From contig NZ_LVHI01000017.1 of the NCBI RefSeq assembly GCF_001645385.1, forward strand, positions 1 through 64,000: a stretch of 64,000 bases of DNA. The letters are read 5' to 3'. Positions 15,093-23,346 of this stretch are shown piece by piece. The first letter of the stretch is position 1. Every line of letters begins with the position of its first letter. This stretch comes from Rhodococcoides kyotonense (GTDB taxonomy: Bacteria > Actinomycetota > Actinomycetes > Mycobacteriales > Mycobacteriaceae). The notes under the pieces are model-generated. The model was not told the DNA's origin. It saw only the letters and a list, made by a program, of their open reading frames with translations, and searched no databases. The translations under genes and the position numbers were made by a program.

Positions 15093-15953
15093 ATGACGAA
15101 TCACGTGAGTGTCGTACCCAGCATCACTTTGAACAACGGTCGAACCATCCCGCAGCTCGGCTTCGGTGTGTTCCAGATCGAACCCGAGAAGACCGCCGAA
15201 GCAGTCAAGACCGCCCTCGAGGTCGGCTATCGGCATATCGACACCGCCGAGATGTACGGCAACGAGAAGGAGGTCGGGCAGGGTATCCGCGACGCGGGAA
15301 TCGACCGCTCGGAGGTCTTCGTCACGAGCAAGCTGAACAACGGTTTTCACGAACCCGACGACGCGCGTCGAGCATTCGATCGGACTCTGAACGACCTCGG
15401 AACCGACTACGTGGATCTGTTCCTCATCCACTGGCCTCTGCCCACTCGGTACGACGGCGACTTCGTGTCCACTTGGAAGACGCTGGAGGAATTCGCGAAG
15501 GACGGACGTGCACGGTCCATCGGTGTCTCGAACTTCCAGCCGGCCCATCTGGAACGCCTTGCACAGGAGACCGAGACGGTGCCTGCCGTGAACCAGATCG
15601 AAGTGCACCCGTACTTCGTGAACGAAGACGCACGCAGCCACAGCCGCAACAACGCGATTGCGGTCGAGGCATGGTCGCCCATCGCCCAGGGCAAGGTGCT
15701 CGACGACCCGACGATCGAGAAGATCGCTCAGGCCGTAGGGAAATCGACGGCTCAGGTCGTTCTACGGTGGCATCTGCAGCGCGGCGACATCATCTTCCCC
15801 AAGTCGGTGACGCCGGACCGAGTGAAGGCGAACTTCGACATCTTCGACTTCGAGCTGAGCGATTCCGACATCGCGGACATCACCGCCCTCGATCGCGGTG
15901 AAGAAGGGCGTACCGGGCCCAACCCGGACACCTTCGACATGATCCCCGACTGA
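15093..15953 (+). CDS. Aldo/keto reductase (2,5-diketo-D-gluconate reductase-like)
   Basis: A 286-residue NADPH-dependent carbonyl reductase with a TIM barrel. The catalytic tetrad is visible: Asp in GYRHIDTAEMYGNE, Tyr in the same motif, Lys in FVTSKLNN and His in DLFLIHWPLP. The C-terminal cofactor motif IIFPKSVTPDRVKANF is complete. The ATG at 15093 has ACGGAG just upstream and is preferred to a longer frame. The gene is transcribed alone and ends at a strong terminator. Confidence 0.9.
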   Translation: MTNHVSVVPSITLNNGRTIPQLGFGVFQIEPEKTAEAVKTALEVGYRHIDTAEMYGNEKEVGQGIRDAGIDRSEVFVTSKLNNGFHEPDDARRAFDRTLNDLGTDYVDLFLIHWPLPTRYDGDFVSTWKTLEEFAKDGRARSIGVSNFQPAHLERLAQETETVPAVNQIEVHPYFVNEDARSHSRNNAIAVEAWSPIAQGKVLDDPTIEKIAQAVGKSTAQVVLRWHLQRGDIIFPKSVTPDRVKANFDIFDFELSDSDIADITALDRGEEGRTGPNPDTFDMIPD

Positions 15954-15967
15954 CCTCGGAACGGCGG

Positions 15968-16001
15968 AGGCCCCGCACACGGTATGTGCGGGGCCTTCTT
16001 T
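15968..16001. terminator. Intrinsic terminator
   Basis: A perfect 12-bp stem AGGCCCCGCACA (15968-15979) with its complement (15985-15996), a 5-nt loop and a TCTTT tail. It ends the aldo/keto reductase gene and probably also the convergent ferredoxin reductase gene. Confidence 0.9.
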
Positions 16002-16010
16002 CCGTTCGTC

Positions 16011-17561
16011 TCAGACTCGGCGTGGGCGACGCCAGCGCCGGACTTCGGGTGCGACGTCGATGTCACCGAGCGTGCCGTCGTTGAAGTCGTCCACGAGATG
16101 CCGCACCGTTTCCTGGGCGCACGACTTGTTGGTTCCGATGAACCCGGACGGGCCGCGTTTGATCCACCCGGTCACATAGGAGCCAGGAACCGTTGTGCCG
16201 TCCGCAGACTCGAGCACACGGCCTCCGTCGTTGGGGATGATGCCGCGGCGATCGTCGAACGGCACCCCGGGTAGAGCGACACCGCGGTAGCCGATGGACG
16301 TGAGAACGAGCCCCGCGTCGACAGTCTCCTTCTCGCCGGTCGCGATGCTGAGTACAGCCCCGTTCTCGTCGGTGTCGAGGGTCATGCGGTCGAACTCGAC
16401 GCCGGCGACGGCCGAGTCGCCTAGGATGCGCGTCGGCGACAGCAGGTATCGGAGCACGATGCGCTTGTTGTCGCTGCCGGTGACGTCGTCGACCCGTCGG
16501 AGAAGCTGCAACTTCTGGGAGACGGCGTGGGGAAGGTCGTTGGTCTCGGCGAGTTTCGTGGTGGTCGCGTCGAGCATCATCTCGTCCTTGTGGATCGAGA
16601 CGTCGATGCCGGATGTGCTGAGCAGGCCGGCGAACTCGGGAACGGTGAACGCCGACTGCGCGACGCCGCGTCGTCCCACGACGAGTACTTCCTCGATGTT
16701 CGACTCGCGCAGCGCTTTCACCACATGGCTGGGCACGTTGGTGCCGACGAGGCGCTCGGGATCGATCGTCAGAATGCGTGCGACGTCGAGCGCCACGTTG
16801 CCGTTGCCGATGATGACTGCCCGCTTGTGCGACAGATCGTAGCGACGATGCGCGTGGTCGGGATGGCCGTTGTACCAGGCGACGAAGTCGGTGGCGGACG
16901 AACGGCCGGGCAGATCGGCACCGGGCACGGTCAACTCGCGATCACGGGAGGCGCCGACCGCGTAGACGACGGCGTGGTGCGATTCGAGCAGTTGCTCGTG
17001 TGAGATGTCCTTGCCGATCTCGACGCCCAAGTGGAATTCGAAGCCCGGTTGCGCCGAGATCTTGTCGAACAAACGCGAGACCTGGCGGGTCTTCTCGTGG
17101 TCGGGCGCAACACCCAGACGCGCCAAACCGTGCGGCTGCGGGAGCCGATCGTAGACGTCGACCTTCACGCCAGGCTGCGTGAGCAGTTCGTCGGCGGCGT
17201 ACATCGCGGACGGGCCGGACCCGACGATCGCGACTCGGAGCGGTTGCCTGTCCCTGGTGACGGCCGGTGCCGGAGACACCGGCGCGAGGAGAGGTCGCGT
17301 GGGACGTTCCTGCTTGTAGAAGTCCGAGTTGATCGTCAGGAACGGCAGTTGCTCGTCGGTCAACTTGGACTTCGGAACGATCGCGTCGACCGGGCACGCC
17401 GACACGCAGGCGCCGCAATCGACGCACGACGTGGGGTCGATGTGCAGCATCTCTGCCGTCAGGAAATCGGGCTCGTCCGGTGTCGGATGGATGCAGTTGA
17501 CGGGGCATGCGTAGACGCACGATGCGTCGCTGCAACACGATTGAGTGACAACGTGGGGCAT
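16011..17561 (-). CDS. fprB: Ferredoxin domain-NADPH:ferredoxin reductase fusion (FprB type)
   Basis: A 516-residue protein that carries electrons from NADPH through FAD to an iron-sulfur domain. Residues 1-60 form a bacterial 7Fe ferredoxin with cysteines in CCSDASCVYACPVNC and CVDCGACVSACPV. Residues 108-516 are adrenodoxin-reductase-like: GSGPSAMYAADELL (FAD), PHGLARLGVAPDH, GNGNVALDVARIL (NADPH) and a C-terminal GWIKRGPSGFIGTNK. Mycobacterial FprB has the same architecture. The start at 17561 has AGGA upstream. It lies 58 bp downstream of an AurF-like di-iron oxygenase in the same direction, for which it is a plausible reductase. Confidence 0.88.
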   Translation of the reverse strand: MPHVVTQSCCSDASCVYACPVNCIHPTPDEPDFLTAEMLHIDPTSCVDCGACVSACPVDAIVPKSKLTDEQLPFLTINSDFYKQERPTRPLLAPVSPAPAVTRDRQPLRVAIVGSGPSAMYAADELLTQPGVKVDVYDRLPQPHGLARLGVAPDHEKTRQVSRLFDKISAQPGFEFHLGVEIGKDISHEQLLESHHAVVYAVGASRDRELTVPGADLPGRSSATDFVAWYNGHPDHAHRRYDLSHKRAVIIGNGNVALDVARILTIDPERLVGTNVPSHVVKALRESNIEEVLVVGRRGVAQSAFTVPEFAGLLSTSGIDVSIHKDEMMLDATTTKLAETNDLPHAVSQKLQLLRRVDDVTGSDNKRIVLRYLLSPTRILGDSAVAGVEFDRMTLDTDENGAVLSIATGEKETVDAGLVLTSIGYRGVALPGVPFDDRRGIIPNDGGRVLESADGTTVPGSYVTGWIKRGPSGFIGTNKSCAQETVRHLVDDFNDGTLGDIDVAPEVRRWRRPRRV

Positions 17562-17619
17562 GGTGATTCCTGACGGCAGGCGCTGCTGTGGAGATAACTG
17601 GCGCTGGAGTGACGGGGGA

Positions 17620-18636
17620 TCAGGCGGCGAACTGGTTGGAGCTGCGGTCCGGCTCGCTACGGTAACGCGAGGCCTTGCCGTCGATGCCACACGCCTTCCA
17701 CATCAGCTTCGCGGGGCGGCTCATCATGCCGGTCTCGGTGGCCAACATGCGGACGTCGCCGAAGTAGTCCTGCAGCGTGTGCTGCGCCTCTTCGGATTCC
17801 CAGAAGAGGTCCTTCTTCACGTACTGAGGAATCGCGAACTTCTTCCAGAACCGCTTCGGCGGAATCACGATCGCGTCGCACAGCACGCGCATCACGATCG
17901 GGAAGGCGAGCGACAGGAAGAACCGGCCGACCTTCGACATCTTGGGAACCCGACGACGGAGAAGCTGGTGCGCGAACGAGATGTGTCGTGCTTCCTCTGC
18001 CACGTGAATGGCCATGACGCTTTCCATGATCGGGTGGATTTCCTCACCCGAACGCAGAACGGACTTCTGAATGTGGTCGATGGGCTCCTCGCCCGCGAGG
18101 ACGCCGACGAAGAAGAGTTCCGGTGCGATCGACGCGAACAGCGGAATGATCGGCGACAACATCTTCATCGGACGACTCATGCCGGGCGCATCGCGATCGA
18201 CGCGATTGACCATCTCCTGGAACATCAAGGTGTGGTTGCACTCTTCGATGGACTCGTGAGTGCAGTAGCGCGCCTCTGCGGATCCGTTGGGCAGCGAGAA
18301 GACGTACTGCATCATCCCTCGGATGAGGATGTTCTCGAACTGCAGCCCGACCTTCGCGACATTGGCCTGGCGCCACATGCCGATCTTGATCTGCTGGTCT
18401 TCCGGCAGGGCCTGGTACCACGGGTGGCTACCGATCGGGTCGGTCTTGGTGGGCAGGATCCACCGGCGATCGTTCTCCGGGACGGAGAACTTGGGGGATT
18501 CCCAGTCGATGTCGACGTAAGGGTCGAAGTGCTTGTGCACCGATCCCTCGGACAGAAGGCGCAGAGTCTCGTTGTACTTCTCGGTCTCCGCGTCGGGATC
18601 GATAGAGATCGTGCCGTCTTCTGACGTCAGTGTCAT
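17620..18636 (-). CDS. AurF-like di-iron oxygenase
   Basis: A 338-residue protein of the AurF family (PF11583), whose founding member oxidises an aryl amine to a nitro group using a di-iron centre. Candidate iron ligands are visible in ESIEECNHTLMF (near residue 128) and in HVAEEARHISFAH (near 212), two E-x2-H type helices, with further acidic residues in PELFFVGVLAGEE. Actinobacterial members are often of unknown substrate. AGGAGG lies 4 nt before the ATG. It is followed by the FprB-like reductase, which can supply electrons. Confidence 0.85.
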   Translation of the reverse strand: MTLTSEDGTISIDPDAETEKYNETLRLLSEGSVHKHFDPYVDIDWESPKFSVPENDRRWILPTKTDPIGSHPWYQALPEDQQIKIGMWRQANVAKVGLQFENILIRGMMQYVFSLPNGSAEARYCTHESIEECNHTLMFQEMVNRVDRDAPGMSRPMKMLSPIIPLFASIAPELFFVGVLAGEEPIDHIQKSVLRSGEEIHPIMESVMAIHVAEEARHISFAHQLLRRRVPKMSKVGRFFLSLAFPIVMRVLCDAIVIPPKRFWKKFAIPQYVKKDLFWESEEAQHTLQDYFGDVRMLATETGMMSRPAKLMWKACGIDGKASRYRSEPDRSSNQFAA

Positions 18637-18663
18637 CGCTTCCTCCTGTGTGGTGCGAACTTG

Positions 18664-18684
18664 TACTTAATGTAACTCGAAGTA
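18664..18684. promoter_or_regulatory. Inverted repeat in the di-iron oxygenase leader
   Basis: TACTT-N11-AAGTA, an A/T-rich inverted repeat in an otherwise G/C-rich region, lies 28 bp upstream of the oxygenase start. It could be a regulator site overlapping its promoter. No regulator gene adjoins, so the assignment is weak. The rest of 18685-18817 shows no other feature. Confidence 0.35.
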
Positions 18685-18817
18685 TCAGCAAACGGAAGCC
18701 GGATCGGAGATGGATTTCGCGCCATGTGTGTGACCAGGGGTAACAGAGAAATATTTTTCGCGAATCGGGGATGCGGAGGTGCTCGAATCTCGAAGTTCGG
18801 GCGAAATCGCAGGCCGG

Positions 18818-18854
18818 TTGACGCTTCGAGCAAATATGCGCTAAGTTAAGCGCA
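18818..18854 (+). promoter_or_regulatory. Promoter with overlapping palindromic operator (candidate NrtR site)
   Basis: TTGACG (18818-18823) and TAAGTT (18842-18847) have a spacing of 18 bp and the orientation of a sigma-70-type promoter for the ADP-ribosylglycohydrolase gene. TGCGCT-N6-AGCGCA (18837-18854) is a palindrome centred on the -10 box, where a bound repressor would block transcription. The half-site TGCGCTAAG recurs in front of the NrtR-like gene at 21011-21019. Confidence 0.65.
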
Positions 18855-18876
18855 GAAACGAGCTAAGGAGATCGGT

Positions 18877-19812
18877 ATGGCGCTGACCATGGAGCAGAAC
18901 GACCGCGCGGCAGGTGTACTCCTGGGGACGGCGGCCGGCGACGCGCTCGGAGCAGGGTACGAATTCACGTACCCAGCGCCCGGCATGGCCGTCGACATGA
19001 TCGGCGGTGGAACGTTCGATTGGGCACCCGGTGAGTGGACCGACGACACGTCGATGGCCGCGGCGGTAGCGCTCGCGGCCCGGGACGAGGACGTCTCGTC
19101 CGTGAGAGGTCTCGACGCGATCGTTGCGAACTTCGTAGCGTGGTACGACACCGACCCGGTCGACGTCGGAACCCAGACACGGAAGGTCCTCGGTCATCGC
19201 AGCAGCACGGCGGCCGAGATGACTGCACGGGCCGCGGCACTGACCGGCCGGACCGGTGGGAACGGTTCGCTGATGCGCACCGCGCCCGTCGCGCTGGCGT
19301 TCCTGGACGACGCCGACCGGTGCGTCGCGGCCGCTCAGGCGGTCAGTGCGCTCACGCATTCGGATCCGCAGGCCGGTGAGGCCTGTGCGCTGTGGTCTTA
19401 CGCAATTCGGCACGCTGTTCTGCACGGAAACTTCGACGGCCCCAGGCTGTGGTTGGACACGGCAGGCAACGCAGCGGACACGTGGAGGGCGTTGCTCGAC
19501 GAGGCGGAGGCCGGCGACCCGTCGGACTTCGCGCAGAACGGCTGGGTCGTGCATGCGCTGCAGACAGCATGGAGTGCCATCACGCGCGCCGAGTCGGACG
19601 GCCCCGAACATCTCGTGCGCGCCCTCGAATCGTGCGTCTTGGCGGGCGGTGACACCGACACCACCGCAGCCATCGCGGGTGGACTGCTCGGCGCTCGGTG
19701 GGGAGCGTCCGCCGTGCCGACGAAGTGGCGCTCGATGCTGCACGGGTACCCCAGCCTGACCGGCGAGGACCTCGTCGCTCTCGCTGCCGACATCACGGGA
19801 GGACGGGCATGA
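18877..19812 (+). CDS. ADP-ribosylglycohydrolase (DraG/ARH family)
   Basis: A 311-residue all-alpha hydrolase that removes ADP-ribose from proteins or other acceptors using two Mg ions. The family motifs are complete: GTAAGDALGAGYEF near residue 13, the metal site EWTDDTSMA near 52, and the second metal site GGDTDTTAAIAGGLLGARWG near 253. Length is typical. AAGGAG lies 6 nt before the ATG, and a promoter with an overlapping palindrome precedes it. It overlaps the macrodomain gene by 4 nt, so the two are translated together. No ADP-ribosyltransferase is seen nearby. Confidence 0.92.
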   Translation: MALTMEQNDRAAGVLLGTAAGDALGAGYEFTYPAPGMAVDMIGGGTFDWAPGEWTDDTSMAAAVALAARDEDVSSVRGLDAIVANFVAWYDTDPVDVGTQTRKVLGHRSSTAAEMTARAAALTGRTGGNGSLMRTAPVALAFLDDADRCVAAAQAVSALTHSDPQAGEACALWSYAIRHAVLHGNFDGPRLWLDTAGNAADTWRALLDEAEAGDPSDFAQNGWVVHALQTAWSAITRAESDGPEHLVRALESCVLAGGDTDTTAAIAGGLLGARWGASAVPTKWRSMLHGYPSLTGEDLVALAADITGGRA

Positions 19813-20318
19813 CCGTCATCGACGTCGTTCGCGGCGACATCACCACCATGCGCGTCGACGCGATCGTCAACGCTGCCAACTCCACTCTGCTCGGCGGCGG
19901 GGGAGTCGACGGCGCCATCCACCGCGCCGGCGGCCCCGTGATCCTCGCCGAATGTAGGACGCTGCGGAACACTAGCCTTTCGAACGGTCTCGCAGCGGGG
20001 GCCGCCGTCGTCACGACAGCGGGACGACTGCCCGCGAAGTGGGTGATCCACACGGTGGGACCGCGCTATTCCGCTCGCGAGGATCGTTCTGCGATCCTCC
20101 GATCGGCGTATCTGCGGAGTCTGGCTGCTGCCGACTCGGTCGGCGCGAGAACCATTGCATTCCCGCTGATTTCGGGCGGATCCTACGGCTGGCCCGTCGA
20201 CGACGCGGTGACGCAACAGGTAGCGGCTGTCACGAGTGCGTCCACGAACGTGGAAATGGTGACTCTGGTCGCGTTCACCGAACGGATCGCGACACTGACG
20301 GCTCGGCTTCTGAGTTAG
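19809..20318 (+). CDS. Macrodomain protein (ADP-ribose / O-acetyl-ADP-ribose hydrolase-like)
   Basis: A 169-residue macrodomain that binds ADP-ribose and, in many bacterial members, hydrolyses O-acetyl-ADP-ribose or ADP-ribosyl esters. The signature VRGDITTMRVDAIVNAANS with GGGGVDGAIHRAGG binds the nucleotide and ribose, and FPLISGGSYGWP is the diphosphate loop. The ATG at 19809 overlaps the upstream stop codon (ATGA). It meets the NrtR-like gene tail to tail with a 4-nt overlap. Confidence 0.9.
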   Translation: MTVIDVVRGDITTMRVDAIVNAANSTLLGGGGVDGAIHRAGGPVILAECRTLRNTSLSNGLAAGAAVVTTAGRLPAKWVIHTVGPRYSAREDRSAILRSAYLRSLAAADSVGARTIAFPLISGGSYGWPVDDAVTQQVAAVTSASTNVEMVTLVAFTERIATLTARLLS

Positions 20319-21001
20319 TTGCCGACCTGATGTCGGAAGAGTACGGACGCCGACTCCGGTAGCACCGCTGCCGCTCTCCGCCGATACAGCTCGGCCGGGC
20401 GACCGCCGCCTGCGATGGACGTGGTCCCCGTTCCTTCCAGAGCGCTCGTGACATGACGGCGGAAAGTGTCCTTGGGGATTTCGGTGTCGAACACGATCTC
20501 GTACAACCGTCGAAGCTCGAGCAACGTGAACGTATCTCCGAGTAGGCGGCCGGGATCGATTCTCGACGCGTACCGACGGCGAAGGTCGTTCACCGACAAC
20601 GTCACCATCTCTCCGTGGTCGAACGCCAAAGGCCTTGTCGCAGAACCGTGCTCGATGTCGACGAGACCGATGGAACTCGTCAGTGCCTCGACCGCGATCG
20701 TGGCTCCGTGTGCCATCGACAGCACCCATCCGCGCTCGTCACGGTCGGGCGCATCGAACATTCCGATCTGATGAAATTCCAGGCCACCGAGCCCGGCCTT
20801 GGTGCGCAAGGCTCGGTCGGCCGCGTCGGCGAGCCGTTCCCCGGGGTGCAAGAACGTTCCGGGGAGCGCGTCGCCGCGCGGAGACGGTACGACGACAACC
20901 TTCAGAACGCCGTCGTGCACCGTCAGTACTGCGACGTCGACGGCCACGGACGGCCTGGGGTAATCGGTCAGCGACCTGCCTGCGGTCTGCGGTGTCTCCA
21001 C
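20315..21001 (-). CDS. nrtR: NrtR-type regulator (Nudix-like ADP-ribose sensor with winged helix)
   Basis: A 228-residue protein with a Nudix fold (residues 15-150) and a C-terminal winged helix (about 160-228), the architecture of NrtR, which represses NAD-metabolism genes and releases DNA on binding ADP-ribose. The Nudix box is degenerate: the stretch GERLADAADRALRTKAGL lacks the catalytic REUxEE glutamates, consistent with sensing rather than hydrolysis. The GTG start at 20999-21001 lies exactly one leaderless distance (7 nt) from a TAAGCT -10 box. It could also be read from the TY-Chap gene 35 bp upstream. Neighbouring ADP-ribose hydrolases make ADP-ribose the likely effector. Confidence 0.85.
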   Translation of the reverse strand: METPQTAGRSLTDYPRPSVAVDVAVLTVHDGVLKVVVVPSPRGDALPGTFLHPGERLADAADRALRTKAGLGGLEFHQIGMFDAPDRDERGWVLSMAHGATIAVEALTSSIGLVDIEHGSATRPLAFDHGEMVTLSVNDLRRRYASRIDPGRLLGDTFTLLELRRLYEIVFDTEIPKDTFRRHVTSALEGTGTTSIAGGGRPAELYRRRAAAVLPESASVLFRHQVGN

Positions 21002-21008
21002 TCGGCCG

Positions 21009-21019
21009 AGCTTAGCGCA
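21009..21019 (-). promoter_or_regulatory. Leaderless -10 box with NrtR half-site
   Basis: On the minus strand TGCGCTAAG (21019-21011) repeats the left half of the palindrome at 18837-18854, and TAAGCT (21014-21009) lies 7 nt before the GTG start, the distance expected of a leaderless actinobacterial promoter. Only one half-site is conserved, so binding would be weaker than at the hydrolase promoter. Confidence 0.5.
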
Positions 21020-21036
21020 CCCATGAGCTATCGGAC

Positions 21037-22311
21037 TCAGAGATCGAACAGAGCTGGTTCCTCGAGTTGGTCGAACAACGAGATCTGTTGCGTCTTCGGT
21101 GGAGTCGGTGCCCGATGGAACGCGCGCCTGAGACTCTCCGCGACGTACGTCCAGCTGACGGCGAAGGCGTCGCACATGACGGCCGCGCGGATTCGACGCT
21201 CGTCGCCGAGTCGGTGGGCGTGGTCACGGAACCGTTGAGCGGAGAACTCGGCCCGCTCCGTGAGCTCGCCGATGTCCTGCTTGCGGCACATGGCTTCGAC
21301 TGTGGCGGCGTCGACCGGTCCGCGCGTCAATTCGCATGCGGCGCGCAAGGTTCCGAGTGTGCCACTGTCGTCGGACCACGTCACGTGTGGTTCCGGCTCG
21401 GGGTGGCGATGCGTGGGGTCGTAGACGGAACCGCCCAGCTCTGCTGCGAATGCGGCGTCGATCGAGTCGACGAACATGCCGAGGTGATAGAGCATCGACG
21501 TGAGGTGACGGGGCACGTAGGAGTTGGTCACGATCGCGGTGTCGGCGAACAACTGGTCGCCCGCCACGACGAACGTGATGTGACGCCACCGGGTGTTGAG
21601 CCAGGACAACCGACGAGACAGCGCGGTCGACATGACGACACCGCTGACCAAAGGGGCGTGTAGCCGAACGGAATTCGCGTCCGGGCCGAAGCACACGTGG
21701 ACGGGCATCGCGAAACCGTCGACGCGGATGTCGCCGTTGTCTTCTCTGGCGACCGCGATTCCGGGTGCGCTCGTGACGCTGTCGAGAATCAGTGCTCGAA
21801 GATGATCGATGTCCAACGGATGGACCGCCGTGGTGTCCGGCAGTCGTCGATCGGTCGCGGTGCGGAATTGGCGGTCGTCGCGCGTGACCGCGTCGGCGGA
21901 CAGAAACGCAGGGTGGGGCACCGACCAGACCTCTCGGAACAGTCGCACGATCAGGTGCGCGAGTTCCGCGGCCTCGTCGGTGCGTCGACTCATGGTCCTG
22001 CTGATCAACGTGCCGTACGTGCTTCGCTCGCCCGGAGTCGCCCACCCCAGTTCGACGATACGATCGTCGTTTCCGATAGCGGGGTCGACGCCGTCGTACA
22101 GGTGACCCGCGAGAACTGCGGCTGACTCCAGAATGCCGTCGACCATGCACTGCACACGCACCCACGGTGAATCGCCGTCACCGCGGTCGAGTCCCGACTC
22201 CGCGGTGATGTCCAAGCCCTCGCGCGAGCGCATGCCGACGACGAACGCAGACAATTCGTCGGTGTACGAGGCCCACGCGTCGTCTATGGAACTTTGAAGT
22301 CGGTCGTTCAT
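21037..22311 (-). CDS. TY-Chap-like protein with YbjN-like middle domain (long paralogue)
   Basis: A 424-residue cytoplasmic protein that I recognise only as resembling actinobacterial proteins related to YbjN/type III secretion chaperones (TY-Chap). Residues 1-155 are the N-terminal domain ending in LFREVWSVPHPAFLSA. Residues about 190-320 hold a YbjN-like alpha/beta region (VRLHAPLVSGVVM, WRHITFVVAGDQLFAD). Residues 345-424 are a helical tail beginning near VEAMCRKQDIGELTE. The gene at 47153-48019 shares the first and last parts but lacks the middle. No function is known. The ATG at 22311 is chosen by the match of its reading frame start with that paralogue. Confidence 0.65.
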   Translation of the reverse strand: MNDRLQSSIDDAWASYTDELSAFVVGMRSREGLDITAESGLDRGDGDSPWVRVQCMVDGILESAAVLAGHLYDGVDPAIGNDDRIVELGWATPGERSTYGTLISRTMSRRTDEAAELAHLIVRLFREVWSVPHPAFLSADAVTRDDRQFRTATDRRLPDTTAVHPLDIDHLRALILDSVTSAPGIAVAREDNGDIRVDGFAMPVHVCFGPDANSVRLHAPLVSGVVMSTALSRRLSWLNTRWRHITFVVAGDQLFADTAIVTNSYVPRHLTSMLYHLGMFVDSIDAAFAAELGGSVYDPTHRHPEPEPHVTWSDDSGTLGTLRAACELTRGPVDAATVEAMCRKQDIGELTERAEFSAQRFRDHAHRLGDERRIRAAVMCDAFAVSWTYVAESLRRAFHRAPTPPKTQQISLFDQLEEPALFDL

Positions 22312-22397
22312 GTGGGTGCCCTCCCGTCGATGGGCGACTGGATCCGCCCGTCGACAAAGACAGTAGCGACGGGGTCCGACAGAAACGGCGGCTGCGC

Positions 22398-22446
22398 CAC
22401 CCGTGCGCGGAAAGTCGGTGCAGGGGACAACTTTCGCGCACGGGTG
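22398..22446. repeat. Stop-proximal palindrome, copy D (variant)
   Basis: Arms CACCCGTGCGCGGAAAGT (22398-22415) and ACTTTCGCGCACGGGTG (22430-22446) pair over 17 bp with one bulged G and a 14-nt loop. The arm sequence differs from copies A-C and E, but the outer CGTGCGC and flanking GGTGCCG match copy G. It lies 12 bp behind the stop codon of the excalibur gene (22459-22461, minus strand). The remainder of 22312-22397 shows nothing else. Confidence 0.75.
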
Positions 22447-22458
22447 CCGCAGGCGCAT

Positions 22459-23175
22459 TCAGTTCTCGCAGGCCACGCCGTCGCCGTCGCGGTCGAGCTT
22501 GGAGCTGTAGCCAGCCTCACCCCGGTAGATCGGCGCGGCGCCTGCGGCGCGGACCGCCGAGCAGTTGGCGTAGTAGACGTTCGACGGCGCCTCGGCGACC
22601 ACCGGCGCAGGCGGGACGTAGACGGGCTCCGGTTCCGACTCGGCCACGTAGACCGGCGCGGGAGCGGGCGCAGGGACGTACGCCTCGGTCGTCTTCGGGG
22701 GAGGTGCATAGACGGTCACGGTCTCCGGTGCCGGCGCGACGGTCGTCGGGACAACCGTGGTCGTCGTGGGAGCAATCGTTGTCGTGGTGGGGGCTGTCGT
22801 CGTCGGACGTGCCGTCGTCGTCGCGACGTCGGCGATCGCGGGTGCTGCGAACGCTGCGGCGGCGGGAGCTTCCTCCGGCTCCGGCGTCGGAGCGGTGATA
22901 CCGAGTGCCACCAACGCCGGAAGGAGAGCGACGGCCGGCGTCGCCCAGATCAGTCGGCCGCGCGAGGGCGCGACGAACAAGTACAGGCCGCCTGCAGCTG
23001 CCGCACACAGTCCGACGACGAGGCCGGCGAGGGAGAAATCGACCAGAGAGGTCAGCACGAACAGGACGCCGAGCACGAGCGCGACCCATCCGATGATCTT
23101 GCCGAAACGTGGTCGTGGAGTCTTCGGGCGCTCGGCACCGGGAAAGACATAGGGCTGGGAAAATGGATCGGTCAT
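22459..23175 (-). CDS. Membrane-anchored excalibur calcium-binding domain protein
   Basis: A 238-residue envelope protein. A short cytoplasmic lead is followed by three hydrophobic helices (about residues 28-95) and a long Ala/Pro/Thr-rich extracellular linker with poly-Thr runs. The C-terminus is an excalibur domain: ANCSAVRAAGAAPIYRGEAGY and the Ca-binding loop DRDGDGVACEN, which carries the DxDxDGxxC signature. Excalibur domains occur on surface proteins and secreted nucleases. The ATG at 23175 begins MTDPFSQPY. A palindrome lies right behind the stop codon. Confidence 0.85.
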   Translation of the reverse strand: MTDPFSQPYVFPGAERPKTPRPRFGKIIGWVALVLGVLFVLTSLVDFSLAGLVVGLCAAAAGGLYLFVAPSRGRLIWATPAVALLPALVALGITAPTPEPEEAPAAAAFAAPAIADVATTTARPTTTAPTTTTIAPTTTTVVPTTVAPAPETVTVYAPPPKTTEAYVPAPAPAPVYVAESEPEPVYVPPAPVVAEAPSNVYYANCSAVRAAGAAPIYRGEAGYSSKLDRDGDGVACEN

Positions 23176-23346
23176 GACGGAGTCCTCGAGAATCGGGCTG
23201 TGGATACGGCGCACGAGCACCGCGGATCGACAGACCTGACCGAGGGGCTCCGAGCAGGAATCCGGCGGCCGCGGGCTGCTTCACGACTGACATCGCCGAA
23301 TTCCGAGCACCATGTCGGTCGACGCGCCCGTCTCGTTACAGACCGA

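Noticed and set aside
13698..15641. A 647-codon form of the DUF2786 gene
   Set aside because: The extension runs antisense through a conserved aldo/keto reductase gene and has no family similarity; a good ribosome site sits at the shorter start.
18877..21001. DarTG-like toxin-antitoxin system
   Set aside because: A macrodomain is present but no DarT-type DNA ADP-ribosyltransferase or other toxin lies beside it, and the partner is a hydrolase.
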